64,000 nt of DNA, taken from assembly GCA_018268695.1 (NCBI GenBank), contig JAFDWD010000006.1, positions 1 to 64,000 on the forward strand. Reading direction: 5' to 3'. The translations under genes were made by a program, and so were the position numbers. This stretch comes from Actinomycetota bacterium. GTDB taxonomy: Bacteria > Actinomycetota > Thermoleophilia > Solirubrobacterales > 70-9. The notes under the pieces were generated by a model, which saw nothing but the letters and a program-made list of their open reading frames with translations, did no database searches and was not told the DNA's origin. The first letter of the stretch is position 1; each line of letters begins with the position of its first letter. Shown one piece after another: positions 36,301 through 47,127 of the stretch.

Positions 36301-37535
36301 TTAAGTAAATCGCAGGAAGCGACCAGGTCGGCGACTTTCAAGGAATTGAGGAAAGCAACTTCATTGCGCAGTAAAATATTTATGCAGACTCGGAAGTGAA
36401 CTCTTAACGAAACGCCGGCAACATCGCTACCTGGATTGTCACTACGGTGTTTGTCGTAATTGGACTGGTGCTTTACTTCTTCGGCTTCAAACATAATCAG
36501 TTGTCTTTCTTCATGCAAACTCTAGCATTACTATCCTTCACTCTTGATATGGCTACTCAAATGCCGCCAGTCCTGTTTCCGATGAAAGTAGCTTACTACC
36601 AATGTGGATATCGACGAGAGTCCACCATCAATATTCCATCTGGGTATCTAGAGTCTTCTTCAGGTAACTTCGCTTACTTTGCACGCGACAGCAATATCTT
36701 TCGGGTGGCCGACATAACACTGCTAATCGCTCTCGTCGCTGCTATCTTAATCTTCTTTCTTCGACTGATCTACTTTCTCAAAGAATATTCTCGTCTCAGA
36801 AATGTTCCTTGTGTAAACCAGTTGAGCCACTCAGCGAAGAAAAGCGTGTATCGTATCCTATAGTTCTTCTACAAAACTTGCATGTACCCTCTCATCTTTT
36901 TCGCAATCATCAACATTCGTAATTGGGGTGGGAGGCGCATTCTAAACTAACCGGAGATAATTCAGTTCAAGTCAATCAGTCTGGCATTGAGCGTAATAAT
37001 TCTTGTCGCGTACATCACAGTAACGATTTGGCAGGGATACTAAGAAATCGCTGCAAATGTCAACCGCATCTAAAACGTGTGCGAATTCGTGAGTGCCATC
37101 GTTGCTTCGCTCATCATTGCCTTTTCGATATTCTCGGATGCCTTTCTCTGCCTCATTCTAGTCTTTGCTGGTCGGGCAGTCATCTACATCATCACAAGAA
37201 AAAGGTTTTTGAGGGATTTTCTTGCATTCGAATATATGAAAGGTCTGACAGCATTGTTTGAGATAGTCACCCTCTGTTTGATAAACTCTAGGTCTACCAC
37301 TGCTGTAATTGTTTTCGCATTAGCAACAGTCAGTCTTCAAGTTTCCCACGAGATATTAATTGTATTTCTCACTTCTAGGAAAGCTCGTCTTGATAAACTC
37401 AAAAAAGAACCTGATACAGAAGGATCGTCTACTGCAGACGGATCGAACTTCATGATAATTTATAGCGATTTGGGAGGAGTTGAAATCCCGACGCAGCAGA
37501 TCCAGGACGTGTCAACTCACAAAGAAATTTCGTGA
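33339..37535 (+). CDS. large Cys-rich surface receptor-like protein
   Basis: 1,398 residues, apparently intron-free. The signal peptide is MSNRTVFVFALFSLVLSF. The ectodomain (~900 residues) consists of repeated furin/EGF-like Cys modules of the form CPxGCxCNxxGCxxC (CPAGCNCNSTGCFSC, CPTGCQCSNYGCYSC, CPSGCTCNTSGCALC, CPAGCICDQNGCSSC). A linker (QNIYADSEVNSQRNAGNI) leads to several membrane helices (TWIVTTVFVVIGLVLYFF; VADITLLIALVAAILIFF; FVSAIVASLIIAFSIFSD) and a charged tail ending THKEIS. Tens of TAG/TAA codons are read as Gln. Such giant Cys-rich polytopic proteins are common in ciliates and are presumed surface sensors or adhesins. Many Asn-X-Ser/Thr sites suggest N-glycosylation. Confidence 0.82.
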
Positions 37536-37568
37536 TTTAACTCGGTATACAAAATTTCAAGTGTAATA

Positions 37569-39388
37569 TCACTTACAGTCATAGAGGTGTTGGAATCGTT
37601 TTGAAAATAATTTCGGTCTTTCAGGAAGGCGAGGCAGCGAAAGCTTCCTCTGTTTGAGCGGAGGCGAGAATTCCGAGCCTCCCCGACCGTTCTTCTGTTT
37701 AGGCTACCGCTTCCTTCTGGCCTGAAGCAGCTGCTTATTGGCTTCAGTAATCTGAAAGTCGCTCAGTATCCCCAATCGATCGCAGAGTTCACGGTTTGTC
37801 AGATTCCCCAACAGGTTTTTTTTTCGGATGACCTTAGAGCCGTTTCCCTCCTTCTAATACACGCGGATGTTGATGCTTTCCCGGCTCTGTTCCACCTCTC
37901 CTTTGAAATATATCTTGCTCTCGCTGAGCCTCCTTGTTTGGATCAGAGGGATCTTTAGGCTTTCGATAAGTTCAATTTATTCGATCGATCTTTTAGATTT
38001 AATGCTGTGGGCTTGCGAGCGGCTTTGCTTGGTTGAAGAGAAGATCTTCTCTGACTTCTCTTTCTTGCTCAGAGTTTTCGCGATTAAAATTTGTATGGGA
38101 ACACATAGTTTCTGAACGATTCCACCAAACTACTAGTACTTTTTTGTGTGAATGGAGAGCCAGTAACTGTTGAGGCGAAGCAACCTAGCTTGGTGGCTGT
38201 TGGATGCAGTGAACTTGACCAATGGAGGCAACTCTGAACTATTGAGTATGATGTCTCCTTTCTTGGCTTCGCACAGCTTGGTATATTGCACATGCTACTT
38301 TTAGAATGCAACAATATAGGCTTCCTGCTCAGCAGACCTCCCAGGTTCCTTCTGTTGATGCCCCAAATACACATCCACATATCCATCCAGTACAAGATAA
38401 TAGCCGTTGCTCTCCATATGGAGCGCTTCCTTCCTGTAGAGCTTCACCGAGTGCTTATGCAGATCCTTCTCGACATAATGCTCAGCATCCTCGTATGAAA
38501 GCACATTCAAGAATGTGTCCAGAAGCGTCCGAATCAGCTCTTTCTTCTTGTTTTATTTGAGGTGCTCGTTTATTGCTTGGAAGGCCTCAATCGGGGCGAC
38601 TAAACATGTGGTAGCCCTTTTGCAAACCGAAATACAGTCGTCGTACAGTCCATCGAGATGCCACTCTGCTGGTTGATTCGATATCCGGAGCGACTAGCTC
38701 AGGAGCTGCTTGTAAGTATGAGGATTCGTCAATTCGGACGCATACTCTTCGTTGCGAAACACGTCGTAGGCTTGGAATAGGGTGAGCTGCCTCTCATCGT
38801 CCCTTTATGCTTCGCTTTGTATGAGTTTCGTTGAAGAAAATAGGCGCTTGCGCCGACGAGGTTTCACTTTGGTTTTATTCCGATGGCGAATCACTACGTG
38901 GACTACTATGTACGTTTGGGATTATGTAGTTTGACGCTCTGTTAGAAGGATTCTCTGCTTGTGGGTATAAATAGGTACACTTCCCCCTGCAACAACCAAA
39001 AGACGTGGGTGCGTAGCTCACCCGTGACTGTAATGACGTCTCCTGCCCGAAAACTAAGGATGCGAGTATACGGCGCTAGGCAGTCAATAACTTCCTGAAA
39101 CTTGAGAGTTTGCGCGAACAGCAACTCCCGAAAGTACAACGTTCGCTTGAGGAGTAATTCGATACCAGCATCGCTCTTATCTTTTGAATCGGGTTGATCA
39201 TCTAGATGCACCACACGCTGTTCGATTTCACTGTCCGTTATGGGAGGGTGCGACAGCAGATAGTTCTCGACGAACTTGCGCATTCCCTTAAGCATTGGAG
39301 ATCTGTTGTTCGCGACGAGGTTGTTTTCAAGTTCTGAAGCGTTACCGCTTCTTATGCTTTAACGAATAGCTCCTCCGTTGTCCATCAT
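37569..39388 (-). CDS. cyclic-nucleotide-binding domain protein
   Basis: 599 residues, one 20-nt intron (38894-38913) joining SVKLHNPK to IRHRNKTKVKPRR. Two cNBD-like folds are visible: one near residues 90-140 (ILSFRAGDVITVTGELRT; HVFWLLQGEVYLFIP), another near 330-370 (YYLVLDGYVDVYLGHQ). The phosphate-binding cassette Arg is not obvious, so nucleotide binding is unproven. No kinase or channel segment accompanies them. The C-terminal third is Lys/Ser-rich and probably disordered. It resembles ciliary CNBD2-type proteins. MMDNGGAIRQSIRSGNAS starts the chain at 39388. Convergent with the Cys-rich receptor, 33 nt apart. Confidence 0.74.
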
Positions 39389-39565
39389 AGAAGAGTTTTA
39401 TGTGCTTATTGTCGACTGCGAATTAATTTATTGGTTCAGCAGTCTGCACTCAATCTTACGATATTGTCTGATGATATTTCTCCATCTTTGACCAATACAT
39501 CTTAAATAATTTGAATACTCTCGTATGCATGCAACAACCGAGAGAAAGACATTCCAGGCAATAAA

Positions 39566-41121
39566 TCAGACAGTAATGGTGGTCAGCGTCTTGTACTTTA
39601 GTTGGAGTCTGCTTTTGGCAGTGGCTTTGTCTACAATTTTGTTGTGGTCTAAATATCAATTCTCTTACCTAAGGTCAGCACCACGAGAGTCTTAAAGTCA
39701 CATGCTATTAGCGTGTCGACTATTGTGTCGTCGAAATTGTTGTTGTCTGCGTAAAACAGTGGCTACCCAACAGCAAAATCCACAGAGTGGTTTTACCAAT
39801 ACATTCAAATGAAGTCAGCTGGTTGCCACTGAGATAGAGATCCTCGACTAGAGGCAGGTAGTTGGTTGCTGAGAAGGAGTTCGTCAGACTGCAGTTGACG
39901 AGGTTAAGGTACCAGGCGTTTGGAAGCCGGTTGCTGAGGAATACCTGAAGCGGATTGTTATCAACATAGAGTTTTTGAAGGAAGCTGAAGTTCCGATCGC
40001 TGATGTTCGTGATTTTGTTGTAGGAGAGAGAAAGCAAAAGGAGTTGAGCCTATAGTGCTGTGTTACTGAAATTAGTGAAGAGATTTTCGTCAAGAAGGAG
40101 GTTGATGAGTTTGGGGACACCGCTGTTGAGCAATTGCGGAGGCATGACTGAAAGATTGCCAATGAGGAGGAGTGATTTTAGGGAAGGCAGTGTGTTGTTT
40201 TGGAAGGTAATTGGAACGTAAGGCGCTAAAATTAGATCTTCAACTGCTTGCAGGTTGTTATTTGCGAAAGCCAACTGTGATCTTTATAAGGGATAAACCG
40301 AAAGCTATTTGAGGATCGGAATCTCATTGTTTGAAAAGACGGTGAGACTTTAGCAGTAATCAATATCGAGCAGTTGAAGCCGAGGAAACCTGTTTCCATC
40401 AAGCGACTGGAGGTACTGACCGAAAGTTGCTTATGTTAAAGCTGGTAGTATATTCTGATCGAAGAACTAAAGGCGGCCAGAAGCGTTGAGGGAGATCATT
40501 CCGAGTTGATTGTTGACGATGCGTTTGAGGTAGATATCTACTTTATTCAGCAATTACCCTTTGTTAGCGTTTGGAGACTGGTAAGAACATTCCAGCTGAA
40601 CTCTTAAAGCAGCGGGTTTCCACCTGGCTTAGCCTCTGTATACTTATGTCAAGCTGCTGCAGGCCGGGAATGGTATTTCCGCTGAAGTTTGCAAGGGTAT
40701 TCGAAGACAGGTTGAGCTCCTTTACGACTGGCTGTTTGGCATTTAATTCGGCAGCCGAAGTCGATATAAGTGTTAGACTTTTTAAGCTCATTCCGTTTAG
40801 CTGTAGCTCCTTGCTCCAATAGAGCTGGTCTTCTCGTTGTTGCTGGGTCAGCTTTAACGCATCGTATTCTTTCTGCAGCTAAATTGCATCATCACTACGT
40901 TGTCTTTGTCCTGCTGCACCTGCTGGAGCTCGATGATTTTGATCTAAGAGTCACCCGATTTGTACGGTGAAGACCACTGCTAGGGCGAGTGCTGCGCATC
41001 CAAGTGCAATCGCAAGGACCAGTATAATGCGACATTGCCGTTTATATCTCCTGGCAACTGCAGGAATCGAGAACTCCTGCTGAAGCATCGATTCTGACTT
41101 CTCTGACGACTTATCGGTCAT
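39566..41121 (-). CDS. membrane-anchored leucine-rich repeat protein
   Basis: About 481 residues (exact length depends on one unresolved intron). A cytosolic N-terminus (MTDKSSEKSESMLQQEFS), one signal-anchor helix (RIILVLAIALGCAALALA), a short coiled coil (LQKEYDALKLTQQQREDQ), then LRRs (VVKELNLSSNTLANFSGN; LLLLSLSYNKITNISDRN; VEDLYLSGNQLTSFECIG). Introns placed: 40944-40965 (22 nt, removes a TGA), 40879-40898 (20), 39747-39766 (20), 39649-39668 (20). A further intron near 40,600-40,640 is required by frame; best fits are 28 nt or 16 nt, both atypical. The membrane-proximal order implies a type II protein with LRRs outside or in the lumen. Confidence 0.7.
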
Positions 41122-41345
41122 GCCCCACGACAAATCTTATTTTAAACAATGCTATTGAAGCCAGACGAATAAACACGCTCACCAAGCCCAGTCGGCCACA
41201 AATCTCCGATCTCAAGTTTGTTTTCAAATACTATTTGCTCAAAATGCTAAATGGTGTTTTGATAAAATCCGGTGTGTCACCCAGGAAGTTTCAATTTGCT
41301 TCTGGTTGGAAAACGTATATTCCTTAATATTTATTCCCGCATATA

Positions 41346-42260
41346 ATGCTGCAGAGTCCGCTGCGCACCGCCAATCGAACAGTCACGTTCAAGGTCAGCG
41401 ACTACATCGGAGACCAGCTCCACGAGCACTACCTCGCCGAACGAACCGCCGATATTATGCGTCCTCGCACCCACTTCACCGACTATAAGAGACTCAGGCA
41501 TGCCCTTAACTACATCAAGACCAGGCAGCAGCGGAAAACCATTCGTTCTGATCGTATAGCAACGCAGCCAGACGACAGGCCCATAACCGTCTGTTTCTAG
41601 CGTTCGTCGAAGAATCAAACCAATAATTGGCGTTCGGCCAAGACTTTCGATATGACAAAATCCGAAATTTACCCGGTGAGGGACCACATTCGCCTGTTAA
41701 CTGAGCCGCCTGAATCTGAGTTCAACGGCATGACTGTTACCGAAGCTGCAATCATAGCCATGGCGGGAAAGCCCCAAACGAGCGAAGGACTTCGCAGGTA
41801 CAAAACCGATAACGTTGACAAGGAGTATGTTTTCAAGCCCTCCTGGACTCAGTCGAATATCCTCAGCCGTCAGCAGCAGACGACTTCAGTGATAGGTAGG
41901 TCGAAACCTCGCCCTCAATCCTCAATTACGCAGTACCAGCAGCTGCAGGAGAAGTCAATGTCCCTCTGTGAGCGGATCAAATCGATCGCGCCAGACGTAG
42001 AGCAGTACAACGATCACGCAACTCCAATCGAGTGGAAGGGCGACAAAAAGCACGAAGCAGAAGAATAGATCGATATGTTGGGTCGGATCAGCGGCTCAAA
42101 GGTCAAACTCTCCGACGAATGGTTCAAGAAAGAGGGAAGACTCGTGAAACTCAGCATCCAAAGGTCAATTGAACTCAAAACGAAACGGAAAGGCCGTCGA
42201 CTGGTCAAAAGCACCAACAACAAGACAGTCGACGAACTCATCCGAGAAGTGAGAACATGA
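41346..42260 (+). CDS. basic hypothetical protein
   Basis: 304 residues, Arg/Lys-rich (HALNYIKTRQQRKTIRSD; IQRSIELKTKRKGRRLVK), with a helical middle (YQQLQEKSMSLCERIKSI). TAG is read as Gln at 41598 and 42066. The start at 41346 follows TTAATATTTATTCCCGCATA. The frame is open and protein-like upstream as well (from ATG 41244: SDLKFVFKYYLLK precedes it), so a longer N-terminus cannot be excluded. Its TGA (42258-42260) overlaps the next ATG. Function unknown. Confidence 0.68.
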
Positions 42261-42454
42261 ACACGTCAAACAAATTTGACCTCTCTCTCTATCCAAACTT
42301 CAGATTATTTTTGCGCGTAGACTTCGAAATGTGCTCTTTCATGATGTTCCGCGCCGCCAACTTGGATGCTGTGGCTGAATTGCATGAGAATCAACGTCAA
42401 TGTATCGCAAACATTCAAAGAAGAGAGCTGCGTTTGCTATGCGATAAGCTATGA
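42257..42454 (+). CDS. small hypothetical protein overlapping the previous stop
   Basis: 65 residues (MNTSNKFDLSLYPNFRLF... LHENQRQCIANIQRRELR), ATG overlapping the preceding TGA as ATGA. An inner ATG at 42329 (MCSFMMFRAANLDAVAEL) is an alternative start. After its TGA the same frame stays protein-like (LRNEFINLQTEVMQGDRF), and a 24-nt GT-AG stretch could splice across the stop. Confidence 0.42.
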   Translation: MNTSNKFDLSLYPNFRLFLRVDFEMCSFMMFRAANLDAVAELHENQRQCIANIQRRELRLLCDKL

Positions 42455-42895
42455 GTCTTGCGAAATGAGTTTATTAATTTGCAAACGGAGGTTATGCAAG
42501 GAGATCGGTTTATGAGTAGGCGTTGTTCTGCGTTGATCGGCTGCGCTCATTTTTAGCCGACGCATGGCCGATGACGTTATGCTTGTTGACATCATTTATC
42601 AAAATAAAGCGGGGTTTCATGAGAAAATTATTTGAAGGATGTTGACAATCCAACCCGGACAGCGGCGAAAGATAACGACAACATATTCGCCTCACTTATA
42701 CAGGGTTAAGAGAAGTGAAGGAAAATCGATAAAACCCGGTGCAATGGTAAAATGACGATCGGTCATACTCTCCTCTTGTGAAGATCTCCCATCGATTCGA
42801 CGTTAAATGGTGGCCACTGATGGCGACGAGCGACGGGTATTTGAGCGCTAGTGAACTTTGAGCTATATAATCAATATAAATTCAGCAAATCAACG
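42455..42895. other. gap with partial coding signal
   Basis: A likely small gene at 42564-42718 reads MADDVMLVDIIYQNKAGF then, one frame away, KDVDNPTRTAAKDNDNIF and SLIQGQEK-TGA. One extra A in the run GAGAAAATTATT would unite them. No intron of normal size does. From about 42720 to 42895 I see only a promoter-like AT tract (CTATATAATCAATATAAA) before the next ATG. Confidence 0.4.
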
Positions 42896-43177
42896 ATGAA
42901 CAACAAACTGAACCGACGTGAACTGGAGTTCAGGGCGAAGGCGGATTCCACGGCGTCTTCGGGCACTCTCGAAAGCAACAACTCGGAGGATTTCGAGGAG
43001 GACCTGGACGACATCTTCGAATGGTTCGCCCAGAAGAATATTGTGAAGGGAGACCCCTCCCAGTGCCACGAGGAATTCATTCGGAGCAAGAAGGAGTCAC
43101 TGAAGATGCCCCAGCTCTCCCTGGGCTCCCTTCCACTGACTTCGAATCTTCTTCGAAGAAGAACAGCCCAGCTGTGA
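42896..43177 (+). CDS. small acidic hypothetical protein
   Basis: 93 residues: MNNKLNRRELEFRAKADS, a Ser-rich part and an acidic helix (EDFEEDLDDIFEWFAQKN), then KMPQLSLGSLPLTSNLL and TGA 43175-43177. Codon choice is C-ending as in strongly coding neighbours. It may continue into further exons, since downstream frames are open. CTATATAATCAATATAAA precedes the start by about 20-40 nt. Confidence 0.55.
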   Translation: MNNKLNRRELEFRAKADSTASSGTLESNNSEDFEEDLDDIFEWFAQKNIVKGDPSQCHEEFIRSKKESLKMPQLSLGSLPLTSNLLRRRTAQL

Positions 43178-43659
43178 ATCGTGATATTATGTTACTACTC
43201 AATTTTGGCTAATGTTGCAAATCACATCTGCAGCTGTGGGCGACCTGCGTAAATTTAAATTGGGATTCGATTTCGAACACCGGACAGTATCAGCTGCGGC
43301 GCTTCGACTAGGCCACCCAACGACATTTTCTTAAATATCCCCGCAATCAAAGAGGAGTACCAAACGACCGAGGAAATCGAGTTTGTTTTAATTGTGAACC
43401 GGCCGGAGGCCTTTGTCTGCTGTTCTAAGAGTTTCAGCCACAAATTTTGATTCTGCTATCAAGCGTCGGAACCGGGCAGGAGAACGGAAATCAGCCTAAC
43501 AATTCGCCTACACTTCTGTGGTTGTAGAGCGTTTGTCTACGAACGCCTTTTCCTACTGCGGCGATGATTTCGGTGCGTAATTACCATATATTCGTTTCTA
43601 ACTCGAAACTATGAACGATAACATATTAGACGTGAACACGTGAGAACTCCAACACTGAC
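43178..43659 (+). other. unresolved multi-exon coding region
   Basis: Protein-like segments occur in different plus frames: VGDLRKFKLGFDFEHRT (entered by a clean 20-nt GT-AG stretch, 43214-43233, from ATG 43189 MLLLNFG), then NIPAIKEEYQTTEEIEFV and LIVNRPEAFVCCSK, then TEISLTIRLHFCGCRAF to TGA 43565-43567. Joining them needs introns of about 25 and 33 nt. I could not build a single consistent model. Confidence 0.4.
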
Positions 43660-43890
43660 ATGTCTATCCGATCACTACCCACAGTCCCTCACCGTGCACA
43701 GCTTTCTTCTCGTCGTAATATAAAGAAAAAGGCTAAAGCAAAATACGGCTATTTAAATGACAATCACGAGCCAATCCAAGAAGTAACTGATATCAGGACG
43801 ACTCTTTCTGTTGAATGGAAGGTGCTGGCTGATCGTTCGGATTTTCGTGCTGTGCCTTCTGCGCAAATCGATCCTCTGGGTTGGGGCTGA
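43660..43890 (+). CDS. short basic ORF overlapping the next gene tail-to-tail
   Basis: 76 residues: MSIRSLPTVPHRAQLSSR then NIKKKAKAKYGYLNDNHE. The last ~30 residues are the antisense of the convergent coiled-coil gene (which ends at 43793). The N-terminal part alone has independent coding character. Either the two genes overlap by 98 nt or the true 3' end lies earlier through an unseen splice. Confidence 0.4.
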   Translation: MSIRSLPTVPHRAQLSSRRNIKKKAKAKYGYLNDNHEPIQEVTDIRTTLSVEWKVLADRSDFRAVPSAQIDPLGWG

Positions 43891-44416
43891 GCGCTTTCAG
43901 GAAGGGATTGACTCCCATTTTATCGTCATGGTGAGAGAGCTTTTGTTGGGACGAATATGAAACCACTTCCCCTCCAATTTCGACCGGACGATGATTGACC
44001 TCCATCTTGCTCACCACTGAACCACCCATAATTTCACCAACCTCTTGGTCAGCATTGTCCTTTTCTTCTTCGGAGAAAGAAGACATGTCGGAGTACAACT
44101 GTGATGACTCCATAATCATTGCCATCATGTGAAGCTGCACCTCCTCTACTAACTGCATGTCCATGCTAAGCTCTGCGCGAAGCCGAGTATTTGCTTGGTG
44201 GAGCTCGGCAATCTCGAGGCATTTGTCGGCGTTGCGCATCTGCTCCCTCACGAGCTGCTATTTGAGTTCCTTCAGTTCGATGTCGTGGCGGGGGTATTTC
44301 TCCCGAACACTGTTGCTGATGTGGTCCAGGCATCGCTTCTTCTGCTCGGAGTTGTAACCCCGAGAAGTATTAGCGATTGTCCTTTCGACTGGGGAGGTCT
44401 GCAGCGATGAGGACAT
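43793..44416 (-). CDS. coiled-coil hypothetical protein
   Basis: 207 residues. After a Ser/Thr-rich start (MSSSLQTSPVERTIANTS) the chain is helical (HDIELKELKQQLVREQMR; NADKCLEIAELHQANTRL; RAELSMDMQLVEEVQLHM), acidic in the middle, and low-complexity at the end (NPNDQPAPSIQQKESS). A TAG within ELKQQL is read as Gln and links what would otherwise be two short frames. ATG at 44416 lies next to a TTAATTAATTTGA tract. No family recognised. Confidence 0.7.
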
Positions 44417-44652
44417 TCAAATTAATTAATCAGACACGCTAATTACGCATAATTTCTTCTCACCAGAACTGTTATTGAGCAGTTGAATATCTGAATGTTA
44501 TTACTGTCGCAGCTAACGAAGCTGTTGAATTAACGCCTATTCACCTCAAGTGAGCTTGTAGGTCTGTACCTACCACTGCTAATGAATTTCCATTATGGAA
44601 GAAACCCGACGAATAAATTTTCTTCTCGCAAAAAGAAGTCATATAATTGCAA

Positions 44653-47043
44653 ATGATTCTTCCGTAGGAAGAGCAAAGTGCGGTTGGCATCCGCCGCCCC
44701 TCTTACATTCGTACCGACCCAGGCTTCGAAAAGGCCAATTGGGAAACAGCACTCGCTAAGAAGAAGCGCCAATGCAATCGTTACCAAAACGGATAGCCAG
44801 TGCCTTACTCGGTTAACCTCGAATTCTTTAAGCAGTACGGCCCGGGAACGTACTTGTTCTTTGTGTTCACCCGCAACCTGGGCATCCTGCTGATGGTGAT
44901 GACGCTGCTGGCGGTGCCTCAAATGGTCAGCAACTACATGGGAGGCGGTCTCAAGTCTGTGGGAGCAGCCTCCAGCAAGATCTATTTCATGCAATTCTCT
45001 GTGGCCAACCAGCCGCTCACAGCCACCAACGACTACTTCCAGCTTCACAACTACCTTACTATAATACCTGATGCCGTTTATTCGCTGGTCTTCTTCCTAT
45101 TCCTTCTGCATTGGGAACGTCGTTCACAACAAATCGTAGAGGAGATGAAGAAGGAGAACCAGCTGCCGAGCTACTTCACGATCGAGATCGGCAACAATAA
45201 GATTTTCAGCGACGAGTTACGATTCGCTCTAAAGGAGTTCGGAGAGATACAGGAGATCGCCTAAGTCAAAACCTACGACTAGTCCATCGCGATTGCTAAG
45301 AAGATCAGCGAGACTACATTCGAGCTGCGTCTGGAACAACTGGAAGACCAACCATGCGGAAAGAAAATAGAAGAAGCTCAAAAGAAGCTAGAGGAGCTCT
45401 ACAAGAGACTAACATCAGAACTCACCTAAAACCGCTCATCCACGGTCAAGTTCTTCCTCACTTTCAAGCGAATCGCCGATCGGAAGCAACTCGTGCAGTA
45501 TCACTTGGAGAAAACAACAAAAGGAATGCCCTGTGGAAGGACCATCCCAGATAATCTCTACTGCTGCGGCCAGTTGCTGAGGATCAAGGAGTGCAAGATC
45601 CAGCCGGGCAGTATCATCTGGGAAAATGTGCATATCACCCCGTGCTCGAGGTTTGTTCGCTGGATCTTACAGTCTGTGTTGGTCATAGTGGCACTATTCC
45701 TAGGCTTTCTCGTCATATCCCTGCTCAATATTCTCACCCCGCAGTCCCAAACGTCTAGCGTCGACACAACCGGCTACACTTACAGTTCGGTGGTGGCTGC
45801 CAACAATGCCAACATCACACAGGCATGGTGCCTTGGCCAGAATCCTACTGACGTCTTCCAAAGCAACACCCTTCTGGCACTGTGCCAGACTTACCTGCTC
45901 AACTACTATTCGACCCTGGGCATTACCATCGCCATTTCTGTGAGTGTAATAATCATCAAGTCCCTCTTGAAACTGTTCCTGTAGTTCCTGGCGAAGTTCC
46001 AGCGATACGAGTCTTACAATCAACAAGTATCCTCGCTGATCATCAACTTGTTCCTGACCTACACCTTCACGACGTTTGTGATTACGTTCCTGCTGAAGGC
46101 CAACATCTACAACATCAGCTTTAAATCCGTCATCACTATGTTCGTTACCAACGAGTACCTCCTCAGCAATGCCAACTCCATCGTGGAATACAAAGATTTC
46201 ACGAGGGTCTGGTACGCTGACATCGGCTATCAAATCGTCATTAACTGGGTCGTTCTGAGTCTCATTCCGCATATCTTCCAGCCCATCTTGCTACTCCTCG
46301 GAGAAACAATAGAAGAATGCAACGCCAAAAAAGAACGCCTGCAAAGACGAATGGAAAAGGCCATAGAAGGAAAGGAGTTCGCATTCGAAGACTACTACGC
46401 CAACATCCTTATGATTGTATTCGTCTCGGTTGCGCTCTGTGGCCCTGTCCCAATACTCCTCTTTATTGGTGGTGTTGCTCTCCTGACTCGCTACTTCTTC
46501 TGGAAGTACTACTTCATTCGTTTCTGTAAGATTACACCCACCTTCGACGAGAGTCTCAACTCGAAAGTCACCGGCGTTCTCTACTGGGCAGTTATTCTAC
46601 ACCTCTGCTTCTCCATCTATGCATACGGTAACACCGAGATCTTCCCTCTGGCGAATTCTATCGCAACAGTTAACACGCTGGCAGCTACCCTTTCAACTGG
46701 TACTGCAAGCATCATATCAACGCTGATTACCCGATGCGCACTGAACTGGCTCTTGACGTGTGTGTTAGCATTCGTCTTGCTCTGCTACGTGCTCAAAACC
46801 TTCTTCGTTGATTCGATCATTTCGCTTGTTAAGATGTGCTCAAAGGACAAACTTCCAACTGTGATGCTGCAGAACAACATGGAGTTCACTCCTGGAGGCT
46901 AAAAGGACTTCGTTACTTCTTATAGAATCGAGCAGAATCCCAACTACGAGGAAGTGGTGTCAATATTGCGGTCGCTTGGCAAACGAGTGCAGCGACAGTC
47001 AGTCATGGCTATGCCCATCGTAAACGTTCAGCAAGCCCCCTGA
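44653..47043 (+). CDS. OSCA/TMEM63 (DUF221)-type membrane channel
   Basis: 796 residues, intron-free, with about ten hydrophobic helices. N-terminal helix FVFTRNLGILLMVMTLLA; a cytosolic loop with a helical hairpin and the family-like PGSIIWENVHITPCSRFV; then the core helices (VLVIVALFLGFLVISLLN; ITIAISVSVIIIKSLLKL; VVLSLIPHIFQPILLLLG; WAVILHLCFSIYAYGNTE). The IIWEN motif before a helix and the general order match OSCA/TMEM63/CSC1 proteins, mechanically or osmotically gated cation channels of the plasma membrane or endosomes. Anoctamins are the main alternative. Start 44653 (MILPQEEQSAVGIRRPSY) follows CATATAATTGCAA. TAG/TAA read as Gln at six sites. Confidence 0.74.
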
Positions 47044-47127
47044 TTATTATACTATTATATTCTGGAAAGTATTGAAGAATAGCGAGGTATAATTATAGAA
47101 CACAAACAGGCAGTAGTATTCATTTCT

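Noticed and set aside
44593..45048. 151-residue minus ORF over the channel start
   Set aside because: Shadow of the OSCA-type gene; spans its initiation codon with no independent support.
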